Assembly (NCBI GenBank): GCA_943368475.1
Contig: CALRLF020000008.1
Coordinates: 1 to 64,000, forward strand
Origin: UBA1930 sp943368475
GTDB lineage: Bacteria > Bacteroidota > Bacteroidia > Chitinophagales > Chitinophagaceae
Direction: 5' to 3'
DNA: 64,000 nt
The notes beneath the pieces were generated by a model, which was not told where the DNA came from, made no database searches, and saw only the letters and a list, made by a program, of their open reading frames with translations. The translations under genes and the position numbers were made by a program. Positions 1-7,630 of this stretch are shown piece after piece (position 1 is the first letter of the stretch; each line of letters starts with the position of its first letter).

Positions 1-243
1 CAATCCGCCCACATTGTATTTTTGAATAAGGTTGGTTACTTCATCTACATGTTTTTGCCCTAAGTTGCTGTGAGCCCTAATGACCATGAGTTGGGCAATT
101 TTTTCTTCATTGCTCAAGGTTTTAAAAACACTATCCGCCCAATTGGTTGCAGCTTTTGTTTTTTGCAAAAACTGTTGTGCAGTAGTATTTTGATACAAGA
201 AAACAGTGGCAAGAATGCTAAGCGATATAATTTTTTTGAACAT
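1..243 (-). CDS. Glycoside hydrolase family 3 protein, N-terminal part (cut by window edge)
   Basis: Reading from the ATG at 243 leftwards gives 81 codons that remain open at the window edge. The first ~22 residues form a signal peptide (FKKI start, hydrophobic core, cleavage near TTAQQ). The mature part contains WADSVFKTLSNEEKIAQLMV, then VTNLIQKYNVGGL, which matches the start of beta-N-acetylglucosaminidase-like GH3 domains; in Bacteroidota these are often fused to a C-terminal serine hydrolase domain. It is probably an exported enzyme of peptidoglycan or amino-sugar recycling. The catalytic Asp and the rest of the fold lie outside the window, so the substrate cannot be judged. Confidence 0.72.
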   Translation of the reverse strand, partial: MFKKIISLSILATVFLYQNTTAQQFLQKTKAATNWADSVFKTLSNEEKIAQLMVIRAHSNLGQKHVDEVTNLIQKYNVGGL

Positions 244-368
244 AATGGGCAATTAAAACAGCAATATAGCAAAAAACCGCAAAGGAGTGATTGTTTTTGC
301 TGTTTTGTGATGAATGAATTGTGTCAGACACTGAAACTAAGTAATTGCTGTAGTAAAGCAATATTAGA

Positions 369-524
369 TTACCAGTGGTTAATAAACTCTATTGGATATT
401 TTATTGCTCTTTCTATTGCATGCATAACACACTCATAAGAGCCCTGCTTAGGAGTTTTTTTATTACCGCTCTTTTTCTTTTTTGATATGCTCATTGTTTT
501 TTCTTTTTTCATTTTAGATGACAT
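369..524 (-). CDS. Possible small basic protein, 51 aa
   Basis: An ATG at 524 opens a 51-codon frame ending in TAA at 369-371. The product is lysine-rich in its first half (blocks MKKEK and SKKKKSGNKK) and ends with a more ordinary helical-looking tail (SYECVMHAIERAIKYPIEFI). I do not recognise a family. It lies alone just downstream of the hairpin terminator of the DUF5606 gene, so it would need its own promoter, and no clear TAnnTTTG box is visible. In favour are the strong lysine bias and the structured C-terminal tail. Against are the short length and the AT-rich context, where lysine codons arise by chance. Confidence 0.4.
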   Translation of the reverse strand: MSSKMKKEKTMSISKKKKSGNKKTPKQGSYECVMHAIERAIKYPIEFINHW

Positions 525-553
525 AGAAAAAGTTTACAGCAAGTTATAAAAAA

Positions 554-577
554 AGCCACCTGATTTATCAAGTGGCT
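554..577 (-). terminator. Rho-independent terminator of the DUF5606 gene
   Basis: Ten-base arms (AGCCACCTGA and TCAAGTGGCT, one G-U wobble in the RNA) enclose a TTTA loop. On the minus strand the hairpin is followed by a run of seven T. It lies 26 bases after the DUF5606 stop codon. Confidence 0.8.
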
Positions 578-602
578 GAAATTATATTCACACGAATTGA
601 AC

Positions 603-1022
603 TTATTCTGCTTCTGGCGTTCCTTCTTCTTCTGGTTCTTCGGTTAACTTCAACTCTACATTATTGGCTTTTAAAATGGCATACCATTTTACCATTTTCT
701 TCATGTCGCTGGCATAAACACGATCAAAATCCATATCGGGATATACTTTTTTCATGTAGTCAGTAACGGCTTTAGCGTCTTTATCGCTTGGTAAAGCTTC
801 TTTACTGGCATCCATTGCCTGTAACACTTCTACCAAATTTACATTTTCACGAATGGTATATACTTCAATACTTTCTAAATGAGAGAAGTTGTGTACACGG
901 CTGCTTACAAATTTGGTGGTTTTATCGTCTAAGCTTTTAACAATGGCTCCATCGGTTTTGCTGCCAACCAACTCAAACAACCCTGGTAATCCTGTTACTG
1001 ATATTAATTTACTGTATTCCAT
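603..1022 (-). CDS. DUF5606 domain protein
   Basis: A 139-aa cytosolic protein whose N-terminus (MEYSKLISVTGLPGLFELVG) and following VKSLDD and IYTIRENVNLVEVL-like segments match the Bacteroidota-specific DUF5606 family. The C-terminal ~20 residues are acidic (EEPEEEGTPEAE), as is common in this family. Function is unknown; the protein is usually encoded alone. A TATATTTG box on the minus strand at 1043-1050 gives a leader of about 15 bases and supports the chosen ATG. A hairpin terminator follows at 554-577. Confidence 0.85.
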   Translation of the reverse strand: MEYSKLISVTGLPGLFELVGSKTDGAIVKSLDDKTTKFVSSRVHNFSHLESIEVYTIRENVNLVEVLQAMDASKEALPSDKDAKAVTDYMKKVYPDMDFDRVYASDMKKMVKWYAILKANNVELKLTEEPEEEGTPEAE

Positions 1023-1042
1023 TTTTAAAAATTAAGTGGTTG

Positions 1043-1050
1043 CAAATATA
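1043..1050 (-). promoter_or_regulatory. Bacteroidota -7 promoter box for the DUF5606 gene
   Basis: TATATTTG on the minus strand exactly fits TAnnTTTG and lies 20 bases before the ATG. No TTG is found at the expected -33 distance. Confidence 0.5.
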
Positions 1051-1157
1051 GGTTTGCAAAGCTTATAAGCATGTGAAAAATACAAAGCGTTTTTGTATAA
1101 GACAACTTAATGCAAAAAGGGCTGCATAATTGCCAGATTGATTGTTGTTGAATGCTT

Positions 1158-2198
1158 TTATATGATTGATGGTTCCTGTTGGCTTAAACAATGAAAACTT
1201 CCCAAGCCCCAGATAATTTCAGTAGAATCTATACCAACTACTTCACGATCTTTAAAACAAGATTGAATAATTTGTAAAGCGTTATCGTCTTTACTGCTTC
1301 TGTAAGTAGGTACAATTACATATTTATTGGCAATGTAAAAGTTGGCATACGCAGCTGGTAAACGTTGTTCATCGTATTCAACAGCATCGGGCATTGGCAA
1401 CTCAATAATGTTGAGTTGTTTGCCATTTAGCAAACGCATGGCTTTTAACTGCTTTAAATTGTGTTGCAGTATTGCGTAGTTTTCATCGTTTTTATTCTCT
1501 TCAACTACAGTTAAAACAGTGTCTTCGTTTACAAAACGTACTGTATCGTCAATATGCCCATCTGTATCATCTCCAACAATGCCTTCATCTACCCAAAGTA
1601 TTTGTTCAACACCATAATAATTCATTAAGTATTCCTCAATTTGTTCTTGATTTAAATGTGGATTTCTGTTGGGGTTTAACAAACAGGCAGTTGACGTAAG
1701 CAGGGTTCCAGCTCCATTAAATTCTACTGAACCGCCTTCCATTACAATACCAGGATTAAACACAGGAATATTGTAGTGTTTGCCAATTAAAGTTGGAATC
1801 ACATCATCTAAATCGAATGGAGGATATTTTCCTCCCCAGGCGTTGTAACCCCAATCTACAATGGCTTTTTTTGCTTCTGTTTTGTGTAATAAAAATGCAG
1901 GGCCATGATCTCTGCACCATGCATCATTGGTTGGGTGTATGAAGAACTCTACCTTGCTTAAATCAACATTAGCTTTTTGTAAATGCCCTACAGCAAATTG
2001 TTGCATTGCTGCATTGTTTACATTAATACACACACGTTCACTTAGTGCCAAGTATTTTATAAACTCACTGTAGTAAGGATAAATTGTATCGATTTTTCCT
2101 GGCCATGATGCTTCTTTATGAGGCCAGCTCAACCAAGTTGCATCATGCTTTGCAAATTCAGCAGGGAAATAAAAGCCGAGTTGTTTGGGAGTTTGCAT
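1158..2198 (-). CDS. aguA: Agmatine deiminase
   Basis: A 346-aa member of the agmatine deiminase / peptidyl-arginine deiminase family, which hydrolyses agmatine to N-carbamoylputrescine and ammonia. Visible hallmarks are WCRDHGP (94-100), EGGSVEFNG (154-162), DGHIDDT (213-219) and the C-terminal GSFHCLSQQEP with nucleophile Cys337. Length is typical and no signal peptide is present. Its ATG follows the upstream YhcG-type stop codon without a single spacer base, so the two are translationally coupled, and aguB is the first gene of the same operon. Together AguA and AguB convert agmatine to putrescine in the cytosol. Confidence 0.93.
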   Translation of the reverse strand: MQTPKQLGFYFPAEFAKHDATWLSWPHKEASWPGKIDTIYPYYSEFIKYLALSERVCINVNNAAMQQFAVGHLQKANVDLSKVEFFIHPTNDAWCRDHGPAFLLHKTEAKKAIVDWGYNAWGGKYPPFDLDDVIPTLIGKHYNIPVFNPGIVMEGGSVEFNGAGTLLTSTACLLNPNRNPHLNQEQIEEYLMNYYGVEQILWVDEGIVGDDTDGHIDDTVRFVNEDTVLTVVEENKNDENYAILQHNLKQLKAMRLLNGKQLNIIELPMPDAVEYDEQRLPAAYANFYIANKYVIVPTYRSSKDDNALQIIQSCFKDREVVGIDSTEIIWGLGSFHCLSQQEPSII

Positions 2199-3326
2199 TT
2201 ATAATTTCTTTTTAAGTTCTTTTTCTAATTGTTTGATAGATGGCAATTGCGATTGCATATTTTTAGGCAATACATTTTGCACTTTATACTCAGAAACACC
2301 CAGTGGTGCTTTAATATTTTTCAAGGTGTATTCAACCACCACTTTATTGGGTGTTTTGCAAAGTAATAATCCTATGGTTGCATTGTCGGTTTTTTGTTTT
2401 ACTTCTGCATCAACAGCATTCAGGTAAAAATTTAGTTTACCTACAAATTCGGGTTTAAAGTCTTCTACTTTTAATTCCACTACTACATAACAATGCAATC
2501 TGGTATGATAAAATAATAAATCGATATAAAAAGCATCGCCGTTTACTTGTATAGGAAACTGTTTGCCCATATATGCAAATCCTTGTCCAAGTTCTAACAA
2601 AAAAGTTTTGATGTGGTTAATTAAACTGTTTTCCAGTTCCCTTTCTGTTATGTCCAACGCCATTCCCAACAACTCAAAGTTGTATGGGTTTTTAAACGTT
2701 TCTTTTGCTAAATCTGATTGTAATCTGGGTAGCGTCAGCTCAAAATTGTTAATCGATTTTCCTTGTCTTTTATATAGCTTACTATTTATTTGAGCAACCA
2801 ATACACTTCTGCTCCAATTATTTTTAACTGTTTCAGTTATATAAAATAATGCTTCATTTACAGTTTTTACTTTAGAAATAATTTCTCTATGGTGCCCCCA
2901 GGGAATTTGTCCCACAAGCTGTGGGACTTTTTCGTTTTGTAAGACTTTTTTAGGCAATTGTCCCACAGCTTGTGGGACAATTATATCCTTACTGGGCTTG
3001 CGTTTCAGAGAAGTGGAAATAGTATTTTGTACAGTTGATTGCGTATAAAAAACATACCATTTTTTAATGTAAAAAAGGTTGGTTCGACTAAATCCTTTTA
3101 TCTCAGGAAAAGCTTTTAATAAATCTATAGAAAGTTGATCTATTAGTCCATCTCCCCAATTGCTATTAATTTCTTTTTCGCAAATTTCTTTTCCAATTAA
3201 CCAGTATAAAGACAATAGCTCTTTATTTACAACAATTGATGCTTTTAATTGAGCTTGTTGTATTTGCTGCTTTATTTCGCTAAGCCAGGATTTGTATATC
3301 CTGTTTTTTTGAAGAGCTGTAGGCAT
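2199..3326 (-). CDS. YhcG/DUF1016-family PDDEXK nuclease
   Basis: A 375-aa protein with an N-terminal helical DUF1016 part (about 10-100, QAQLKASIVVNKELLSLYW) and a C-terminal PDDEXK nuclease fold. The likely catalytic residues are Asp269 (FYIDLLFY) and Glu284/Lys286 (VVELKV). Family members often accompany restriction-modification or mobile DNA, and their exact role is unresolved. Here the gene sits between aguB (13-base gap) and aguA (0-base gap) in a polyamine operon, an odd place for it. Between the two domains the protein carries two copies of VPQxVGQ (117-123 and 134-140), encoded by two palindromic DNA repeats that are reverse complements of each other. Confidence 0.85.
   Translation of the reverse strand: MPTALQKNRIYKSWLSEIKQQIQQAQLKASIVVNKELLSLYWLIGKEICEKEINSNWGDGLIDQLSIDLLKAFPEIKGFSRTNLFYIKKWYVFYTQSTVQNTISTSLKRKPSKDIIVPQAVGQLPKKVLQNEKVPQLVGQIPWGHHREIISKVKTVNEALFYITETVKNNWSRSVLVAQINSKLYKRQGKSINNFELTLPRLQSDLAKETFKNPYNFELLGMALDITERELENSLINHIKTFLLELGQGFAYMGKQFPIQVNGDAFYIDLLFYHTRLHCYVVVELKVEDFKPEFVGKLNFYLNAVDAEVKQKTDNATIGLLLCKTPNKVVVEYTLKNIKAPLGVSEYKVQNVLPKNMQSQLPSIKQLEKELKKKL
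2909..2981. repeat. Pair of mutually inverted palindromes inside the YhcG gene
   Basis: The element at 2909-2927 has arms GTCCCACA/TGTGGGAC around AGC. The element at 2957-2981 has 11-base arms ATTGTCCCACA/TGTGGGACAAT around GCT. The 19-base cores are exact reverse complements of each other. On the coding strand both are read in the same frame and encode VPQAVGQ and VPQLVGQ. Confidence 0.85.
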
Positions 3327-3339
3327 AGTTTAATGCGAT

Positions 3340-4215
3340 TTAATCCTCATCAATAAAACGCTTGGTAATTGGCTGATAGCTGTCAATTCTTCTGTCTCTT
3401 AAAAATGGCCAATGGGTTCTGTACTGGTCTGTTTTTTTAGTATCAATTTCTACAATTGTTGTTTCTTCATTATCGTGAGATGCTTTGTACAACAAACTTC
3501 CAAAAGGATTGGCTACAAAACTTCCACCCCAAAACTTCATGGCTCCTTCTTGTTCAAAACCCACTCTGTTAACGCTTACCACATGCACACCATTGGCAAC
3601 TGCATGACTGCGTTGAATGGTTTGCCAGGCATTGTACTGCTCTTCGTTGGTAGCTTCATCTTGTGATGTAGCCCAACCAATTGCAGTTGGATAAAACAAT
3701 ATCTCAGCACCCATTAAAGCTGTAATTCTGCTAGCTTCAGGATACCACTGATCCCAACAAATTAAAATACCAATAGTGGCAAATTTTGTTTTGAAAACTT
3801 TGTACCCTAAATCACCCGGTGTAAAATAAAATTTCTCGTAATAAGCAGGATCATCAGGAATATGCATTTTTCTATACTTGCCCAAATAAGTACCATCAGC
3901 ATCTAAAATAGCTGTGGTGTTGTGATATAAACCTTCGGTTCTTTTTTCAAATAAAGATGCAATAATTACTACACCCAATTCTTTAGCTACAACACTTAAA
4001 GCATTAGTACTTTCTCCTGGAATTGATTCTGCCAATTTAAAATTTTCATAGTCTTCTACATCGCAGAAGTATAAGCTGGTAAACAATTCTTGCAAACAAA
4101 CAATTTGTGCTCCTTTAGCAGCGGCTTCTCTGGTTTTTTCAATGGCTTTTTGCAGGTTGACTTCTTTGCTGCCACTGCAGGTCATTTGTACTAATCCTAT
4201 TTTAACTTTTCCCAT
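3340..4215 (-). CDS. aguB: N-carbamoylputrescine amidase
   Basis: A 291-aa carbon-nitrogen hydrolase that cleaves N-carbamoylputrescine to putrescine, CO2 and ammonia. The nitrilase triad is Glu43 (LQELF), Lys116 (YRKMHIP) and Cys153 (LICWDQWYPE). The segment DDPAYYEKFYFTPGD and the C-terminal RRIDSY are typical of AguB. A longer frame opens at 4251, but the start at 4215 is chosen because the protein begins MGKVKIGLVQM as family members do, and because a TACATTTG promoter box at 4233-4240 lies inside the extra codons. It is the first gene of the operon aguB - YhcG nuclease - aguA. Confidence 0.93.
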   Translation of the reverse strand: MGKVKIGLVQMTCSGSKEVNLQKAIEKTREAAAKGAQIVCLQELFTSLYFCDVEDYENFKLAESIPGESTNALSVVAKELGVVIIASLFEKRTEGLYHNTTAILDADGTYLGKYRKMHIPDDPAYYEKFYFTPGDLGYKVFKTKFATIGILICWDQWYPEASRITALMGAEILFYPTAIGWATSQDEATNEEQYNAWQTIQRSHAVANGVHVVSVNRVGFEQEGAMKFWGGSFVANPFGSLLYKASHDNEETTIVEIDTKKTDQYRTHWPFLRDRRIDSYQPITKRFIDED

Positions 4216-4232
4216 ATTCAAATTTTGAATTG

Positions 4233-4240
4233 CAAATGTA
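4233..4240 (-). promoter_or_regulatory. -7 promoter box of the aguB operon
   Basis: TACATTTG on the minus strand matches TAnnTTTG and ends 17 bases before the aguB ATG at 4215. It supports the shorter start. The -33 element is not recognisable. Confidence 0.5.
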
Positions 4241-4410
4241 ACAACCACCAATCATTTTTAAAGTGAAGTTTTGGGGCTGTGAACTGAAGAATATAGCTGA
4301 GCTGTGGTTGCAGCTTTTCGTTACAAGTCCTCAGCCTTCATTCCTCAGGCTTGTGGGCTTTTCACTGCAATCTGCCAGCCATTCAACTGTGGAATTTTTT
4401 TGAGCAAAAA

Positions 4411-4440
4411 AATCCGTGCAAATCCTTTCAATCCGTGTTC
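4411..4440. repeat. AATCCGTG-type dispersed repeat fragment
   Basis: AATCCGTG at 4411 and ATCCGTG at 4431 recur within 30 bases, in a 236-base gap between aguB and the DUF2264 gene that otherwise holds no gene. Strings of this kind are frequent intergenic repeats in many bacterial genomes. The assignment is by recollection and not by search. Confidence 0.3.
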
Positions 4441-4451
4441 CTGTTCTACCA

Positions 4452-5714
4452 TCAATAATCTACTGCATAATCTTTTTTAAAAGGCTTGCCACTCCAGGCT
4501 TTCATTTGTGTCCATTCAGCAAAAGGAGCAGTCCAAAAATCATGTGTAGCAGGCAAACCCAATGGCAAAAACACCAATGAGGTTAAATATAAACTTCCTG
4601 TATTGGTATAAGAATCTGCAATATTGGCTTGTTGGTTACCCACTAAACCCAATGTAAGCCAACCATCTTTTGTAAAGGTTGATGGTATAAACATTCTCAT
4701 CATTACAACTGTTAATGCACAGCGTACTTGAGCAGGTAGTATTTCTTCTGGCAAGGTATTTTCCAATGCAAGTTTTACCAATGGTTGAAAAGCACCAACT
4801 CTATAGGTAGAAGAACGACCAACTACAACATACGTTCCTTCTGGTGAAATATACCTTTCTTGAAATGTAGCATAACGTTGCATTCGTTTGTATGCAAGAT
4901 CCAACTCTTCTTTTTTTCTTCTGCCTTTGGCAACATTTACCCTTAATATTTCTACCAACATTGGGTGTATTACATAGCCATTGTAATGATCGAAATGAAA
5001 TTTATCTCCATCGCTGTACCATCCATCACCTACATACCATTTTTGTAAAGATTCAATTGCATGATCAATTCGTTTGGCATCAACTGGTACATCAATGCTT
5101 AACAAAAAACTTTCGATGATTGCTGCAAATAATAACCAATTGCTATTTACAGGCGGTATCTGCCGCATTTGCACAAACTCTTTAATAAATCTGTTCTTAG
5201 TTGCTTCACTTAATGGTTGCCACAAAACAGCTGGTGCTGCTAAAAATGCTTGTGCTATATAAGCTGCATCTACCAAGGGTTGTCGTTCTTTTGGAGAGCC
5301 CCAGTATAAATAATCAGGGCTTTCAGGATTTACTGCATGTTCTAAACTGGCCAATGCTTGTTGATATAATCTTTCTCTAATTTTTCCTTCGGCACTGTCT
5401 TCTTTTGGCAAAGCTAAAAATGGAGCAATGCCAGCCAACAATCTTCCAAAAGCTTCCATATAAGCAACTTTGGGGTTGCGTTTATCTTTTGTTGGACTAA
5501 ACTCAACCTGCATATTTTTCTTTAATAAACCCTGGCTCATATTGGCTAAAACAGGTGTGGCTATTTTATCTAGTAAAGTCACCCAATATTGTCTATCGGT
5601 TTGTTTTTTATTTTTCTCTAAAAGATCAACTGAGTTTGTTATAGCTTTTACTGGTTGAGCAACACCCATAAAACCCAATATCGATGACCATTGTAAAAAT
5701 TTTCTTCTTTGCAT
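4452..5714 (-). CDS. DUF2264 protein with twin-arginine signal
   Basis: A 420-aa protein starting MQRRKFLQWSSILGFMG, a twin-arginine export signal with probable cleavage after PVKA. The rest matches DUF2264: RQYWVTLLDKIATPVL, YMEAFGRLLAGIAPFL, then a helical-barrel region with DGWYSDGDKFHFDHYNGYVIHPM and RYISPEGTYVVVGRSSTYR. Such proteins have an alpha/alpha-barrel like many polysaccharide-active enzymes and are often found near glycan-degradation genes, but the substrate is unknown. It is transcribed alone and diverges from the VOC gene. The fold call is firm; enzymatic activity is inference. Confidence 0.82.
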   Translation of the reverse strand: MQRRKFLQWSSILGFMGVAQPVKAITNSVDLLEKNKKQTDRQYWVTLLDKIATPVLANMSQGLLKKNMQVEFSPTKDKRNPKVAYMEAFGRLLAGIAPFLALPKEDSAEGKIRERLYQQALASLEHAVNPESPDYLYWGSPKERQPLVDAAYIAQAFLAAPAVLWQPLSEATKNRFIKEFVQMRQIPPVNSNWLLFAAIIESFLLSIDVPVDAKRIDHAIESLQKWYVGDGWYSDGDKFHFDHYNGYVIHPMLVEILRVNVAKGRRKKEELDLAYKRMQRYATFQERYISPEGTYVVVGRSSTYRVGAFQPLVKLALENTLPEEILPAQVRCALTVVMMRMFIPSTFTKDGWLTLGLVGNQQANIADSYTNTGSLYLTSLVFLPLGLPATHDFWTAPFAEWTQMKAWSGKPFKKDYAVDY

Positions 5715-5820
5715 AATTGTAGTTTAATAAAATAACCTCGTAAAGGTGCATCAATTTTTTCTATCAATCAATCTTGGAAAAGCCATAAAAAATTGGCATA
5801 TTGTACCAAAAATTATACCC

Positions 5821-6207
5821 ATGTCTTTTAAGAGTGCCATCAGCTGGTTTGAAATTCCAGCAATTGACTTAGACCGTGCAACAAAATTCTATGAAATCAT
5901 TTTTGCAATGAAGCTTATCCCTATGGATATGCCCAATATTAAAATGCGAATGTTTCCTATTGCAGATATGATGAATGATATTGGAGGTGCAATTGTAGAT
6001 AGTGGTGGTTTTCACAAGCCATCGGGCAGTGATGGCGTTTTAATTTATTTAAACGGAAACCCCGATGTGCAGCATGTTTTAGATAAAGTTGAAGCAGCAG
6101 GAGGAAATATTTTTTTACCTAAAACCGAAATCAGTCCTGAGTTTGGTTTTATGGCCATTATTATTGATACCGAAGGAAACAGAATTGGTTTACACTCAAT
6201 TGCATAA
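5821..6207 (+). CDS. VOC-family (glyoxalase/bleomycin-resistance fold) protein
   Basis: A 128-aa single-domain VOC protein: MSFKSAISWFEIPAIDLDRATKFYE starts the first beta-alpha-beta-beta-beta unit, and GFMAIIIDTEGNRIGLHS closes the second. These small proteins bind a metal or small molecule; the substrate cannot be inferred. The frame is open from 5746, but the ATG at 5821 gives the usual N-terminus. It is followed after 3 bases by the DUF6265-like gene, so the three small plus-strand genes 5821-7142 form an operon. Confidence 0.85.
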   Translation: MSFKSAISWFEIPAIDLDRATKFYEIIFAMKLIPMDMPNIKMRMFPIADMMNDIGGAIVDSGGFHKPSGSDGVLIYLNGNPDVQHVLDKVEAAGGNIFLPKTEISPEFGFMAIIIDTEGNRIGLHSIA

Positions 6208-6210
6208 AAT

Positions 6211-6678
6211 ATGAAATACATTGTTTTATTTACACTGCTTACTACATGCTTTGCTTTTCAAACTAAGCAACTCAACAATGCATTTGCTCAGTTGCAGGGT
6301 AAATGGCAAATGCATAAGAACAAAGAAATTATTATAGAGGAATGGGGAAAATTCACCAACACTTCAATAGCAGGTAAAAGCTATAAAATAAAAGCCAGTA
6401 AAGACACTGTTAGCTTAGAAACCATGCAGTTGAAAATTGTGAATGGAAAAACTTATTTTATTCCTGTTACTGCTAATGAAAACAAACCTAAACCTGTGAT
6501 GTTTGCGTTAACAAAATCTGTCAATAATAATAAATTTGAGTTTGTAAACTTAAAAAATGACTACCCTAAAAGAATTGTGTATCACATCATCAACAAAGAT
6601 TCTGTTCATGCCTGGATAGATGATAACTATGACCATACAGAATACAGATTGGATTTTTATTATTCAAGAGTAAAATAA
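6211..6678 (+). CDS. Exported DUF6265-like protein
   Basis: A 155-aa protein with a short N-terminal signal peptide (MKYIVLFTLLTTCFAF). The mature sequence has LQGKWQMHKNKEIIIEEWGKF, followed by SIAGKSYKI, FVNLKNDYPKRIVYHII and DHTEYRLDFYYSR. This order of a W-containing strand, an EEW motif and a late NDYP(K/Q)RI motif is that of lipocalin-like DUF6265 proteins found in Bacteroidota. Function is unknown. It is preceded by the VOC gene (3 bases) and followed by the DUF1801 gene (5 bases). Confidence 0.65.
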   Translation: MKYIVLFTLLTTCFAFQTKQLNNAFAQLQGKWQMHKNKEIIIEEWGKFTNTSIAGKSYKIKASKDTVSLETMQLKIVNGKTYFIPVTANENKPKPVMFALTKSVNNNKFEFVNLKNDYPKRIVYHIINKDSVHAWIDDNYDHTEYRLDFYYSRVK

Positions 6679-6683
6679 AGTTT

Positions 6684-7142
6684 ATGCAATTAAAGGTAAC
6701 TACTGTAGAAGAATACATTCAAGAACTTCCTGAAGAGAGAAAGGAAGCAATCAATAAATTGAGAAAAGCATTCAAAAAAAACCTTCCCAAAGGGTTTAAA
6801 GAAGAAATGAGTTATGGTATGATTGGATATGTAGTACCACATAGCCTTTACCCATCTGGTTATCATTGTAATCCATCTTTGCCATTACCTTTCATTAATA
6901 TTGCTTCACAAAAAAATTTTATTGCAGTTTACCACATGGGTATATATGCCAATCCTGTATTAATGAAGTGGTTTACTGATGAGTATCCAAAGCATACGAA
7001 TGCTAAACTTGATATGGGTAAATCCTGCATACGTTTTAAAAAGCCGGAAATAATTCCATTTAAACTATTTGAAGAATTGGCTACAAAAATGACCGTTCAG
7101 GATTGGATTGACTGTTATACCAGTGCTTTTAGAAAAAAATAA
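6684..7142 (+). CDS. DUF1801 domain protein
   Basis: A 152-aa cytosolic protein with the DUF1801/YdhG-like fold: TVEEYIQELPEERKEAINKLRKAFKKNLPKGFKEEMSYGMIGYVVP, then LPFINIASQKNFIAVYHMGIY and GKSCIRFKKPEIIPFKLFEELATKMT. The family includes iron-chaperone-like frataxin-fold proteins, but no specific role is established for this member. It is the last gene of a three-gene operon; a hairpin at 7167-7196 follows. Confidence 0.82.
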   Translation: MQLKVTTVEEYIQELPEERKEAINKLRKAFKKNLPKGFKEEMSYGMIGYVVPHSLYPSGYHCNPSLPLPFINIASQKNFIAVYHMGIYANPVLMKWFTDEYPKHTNAKLDMGKSCIRFKKPEIIPFKLFEELATKMTVQDWIDCYTSAFRKK

Positions 7143-7166
7143 TTTTTGTATTTGCCTGTAAGGTTC

Positions 7167-7196
7167 TGTTTTCAGCTGCGTAAATAGCTGAAAACA
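7167..7196. terminator. Hairpin between the DUF1801 gene and the DM13 operon
   Basis: Perfect 11-base arms TGTTTTCAGCT and AGCTGAAAACA around GCGTAAAT, followed by CAACC and then seven T. It probably ends the 5821-7142 operon. Because the next ATG is at 7209, it could alternatively lie in the leader of the DM13 gene. Confidence 0.6.
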
Positions 7197-7208
7197 CAAC
7201 CTTTTTTT

Positions 7209-7628
7209 ATGCAAAAAGTAATTCTACCGGTTTGTATTATTTGCTTATTGGTTGCTTGTAAAAAAGAAACAACTTCTACCATGCAGTTAAATGAAATGGT
7301 CGATACTACAGCTATCGTTCAATTGAAAGGAAGTTTTATGAATGGACCTTGGGGTAGTGTATCTGGTAACGCAAAAATAATAAAGCAAAATACCACCTAT
7401 CAACTTCAGTTAGATACTTTTATGAGTAGCAATGGACCTGATTTAAAAGTGTATTTATCTAAAGAAGTACAACCTGTAAATTTTGTAAACCTAGGTTCGC
7501 TAAAAAGTACCAATGGCACTCAATTGTACAATATACCTGCTGGAGTAAATTTTAATGAATACAAATATGCATTGGTGCATTGCCAGCAATACAATCACTT
7601 ATTTGGCAGTGCCGAATTAAAACCATAA
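7209..7628 (+). CDS. DM13-domain lipoprotein
   Basis: A 139-aa lipoprotein with the lipobox LVAC, lipidated Cys17, followed by KKE. Residues ~38-135 form a DM13 domain (GSFMNGPWGSVSGNAKII, LQLDTFMSSNGPDLKVYLSK, YNIPAGVNFNEYKYALVHCQQYNHLFGSAEL). DM13 domains are predicted to act in extracytoplasmic electron transfer, with a conserved Cys near the end (here VHCQQ). It is the first gene of a seven-gene operon; the next gene starts 2 bases later. Confidence 0.85.
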   Translation: MQKVILPVCIICLLVACKKETTSTMQLNEMVDTTAIVQLKGSFMNGPWGSVSGNAKIIKQNTTYQLQLDTFMSSNGPDLKVYLSKEVQPVNFVNLGSLKSTNGTQLYNIPAGVNFNEYKYALVHCQQYNHLFGSAELKP

Positions 7629-7630
7629 AA

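Larger units (their letters stand above)
244..602. other. Gap of about 360 bases between GH3 gene and DUF5606 gene
   Basis: Both flanking genes are on the minus strand. The stretch holds the possible 51-aa minus-strand gene at 369-524 and the DUF5606 terminator at 554-577. A plus-strand frame at 70-438 has no family resemblance and overlaps the GH3 gene. I see nothing else here. Confidence 0.6.

Noticed and set aside
70..438. 122-aa open frame on the plus strand
   Set aside because: It overlaps the GH3-family gene start on the other strand and has no domain-like pattern; its residues reflect the antisense of a signal peptide and AT-rich spacer.
3340..4251. Longer start (4251) for the N-carbamoylputrescine amidase
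   Set aside because: The extra 12 codons contain the probable -7 promoter box and do not resemble the family N-terminus.
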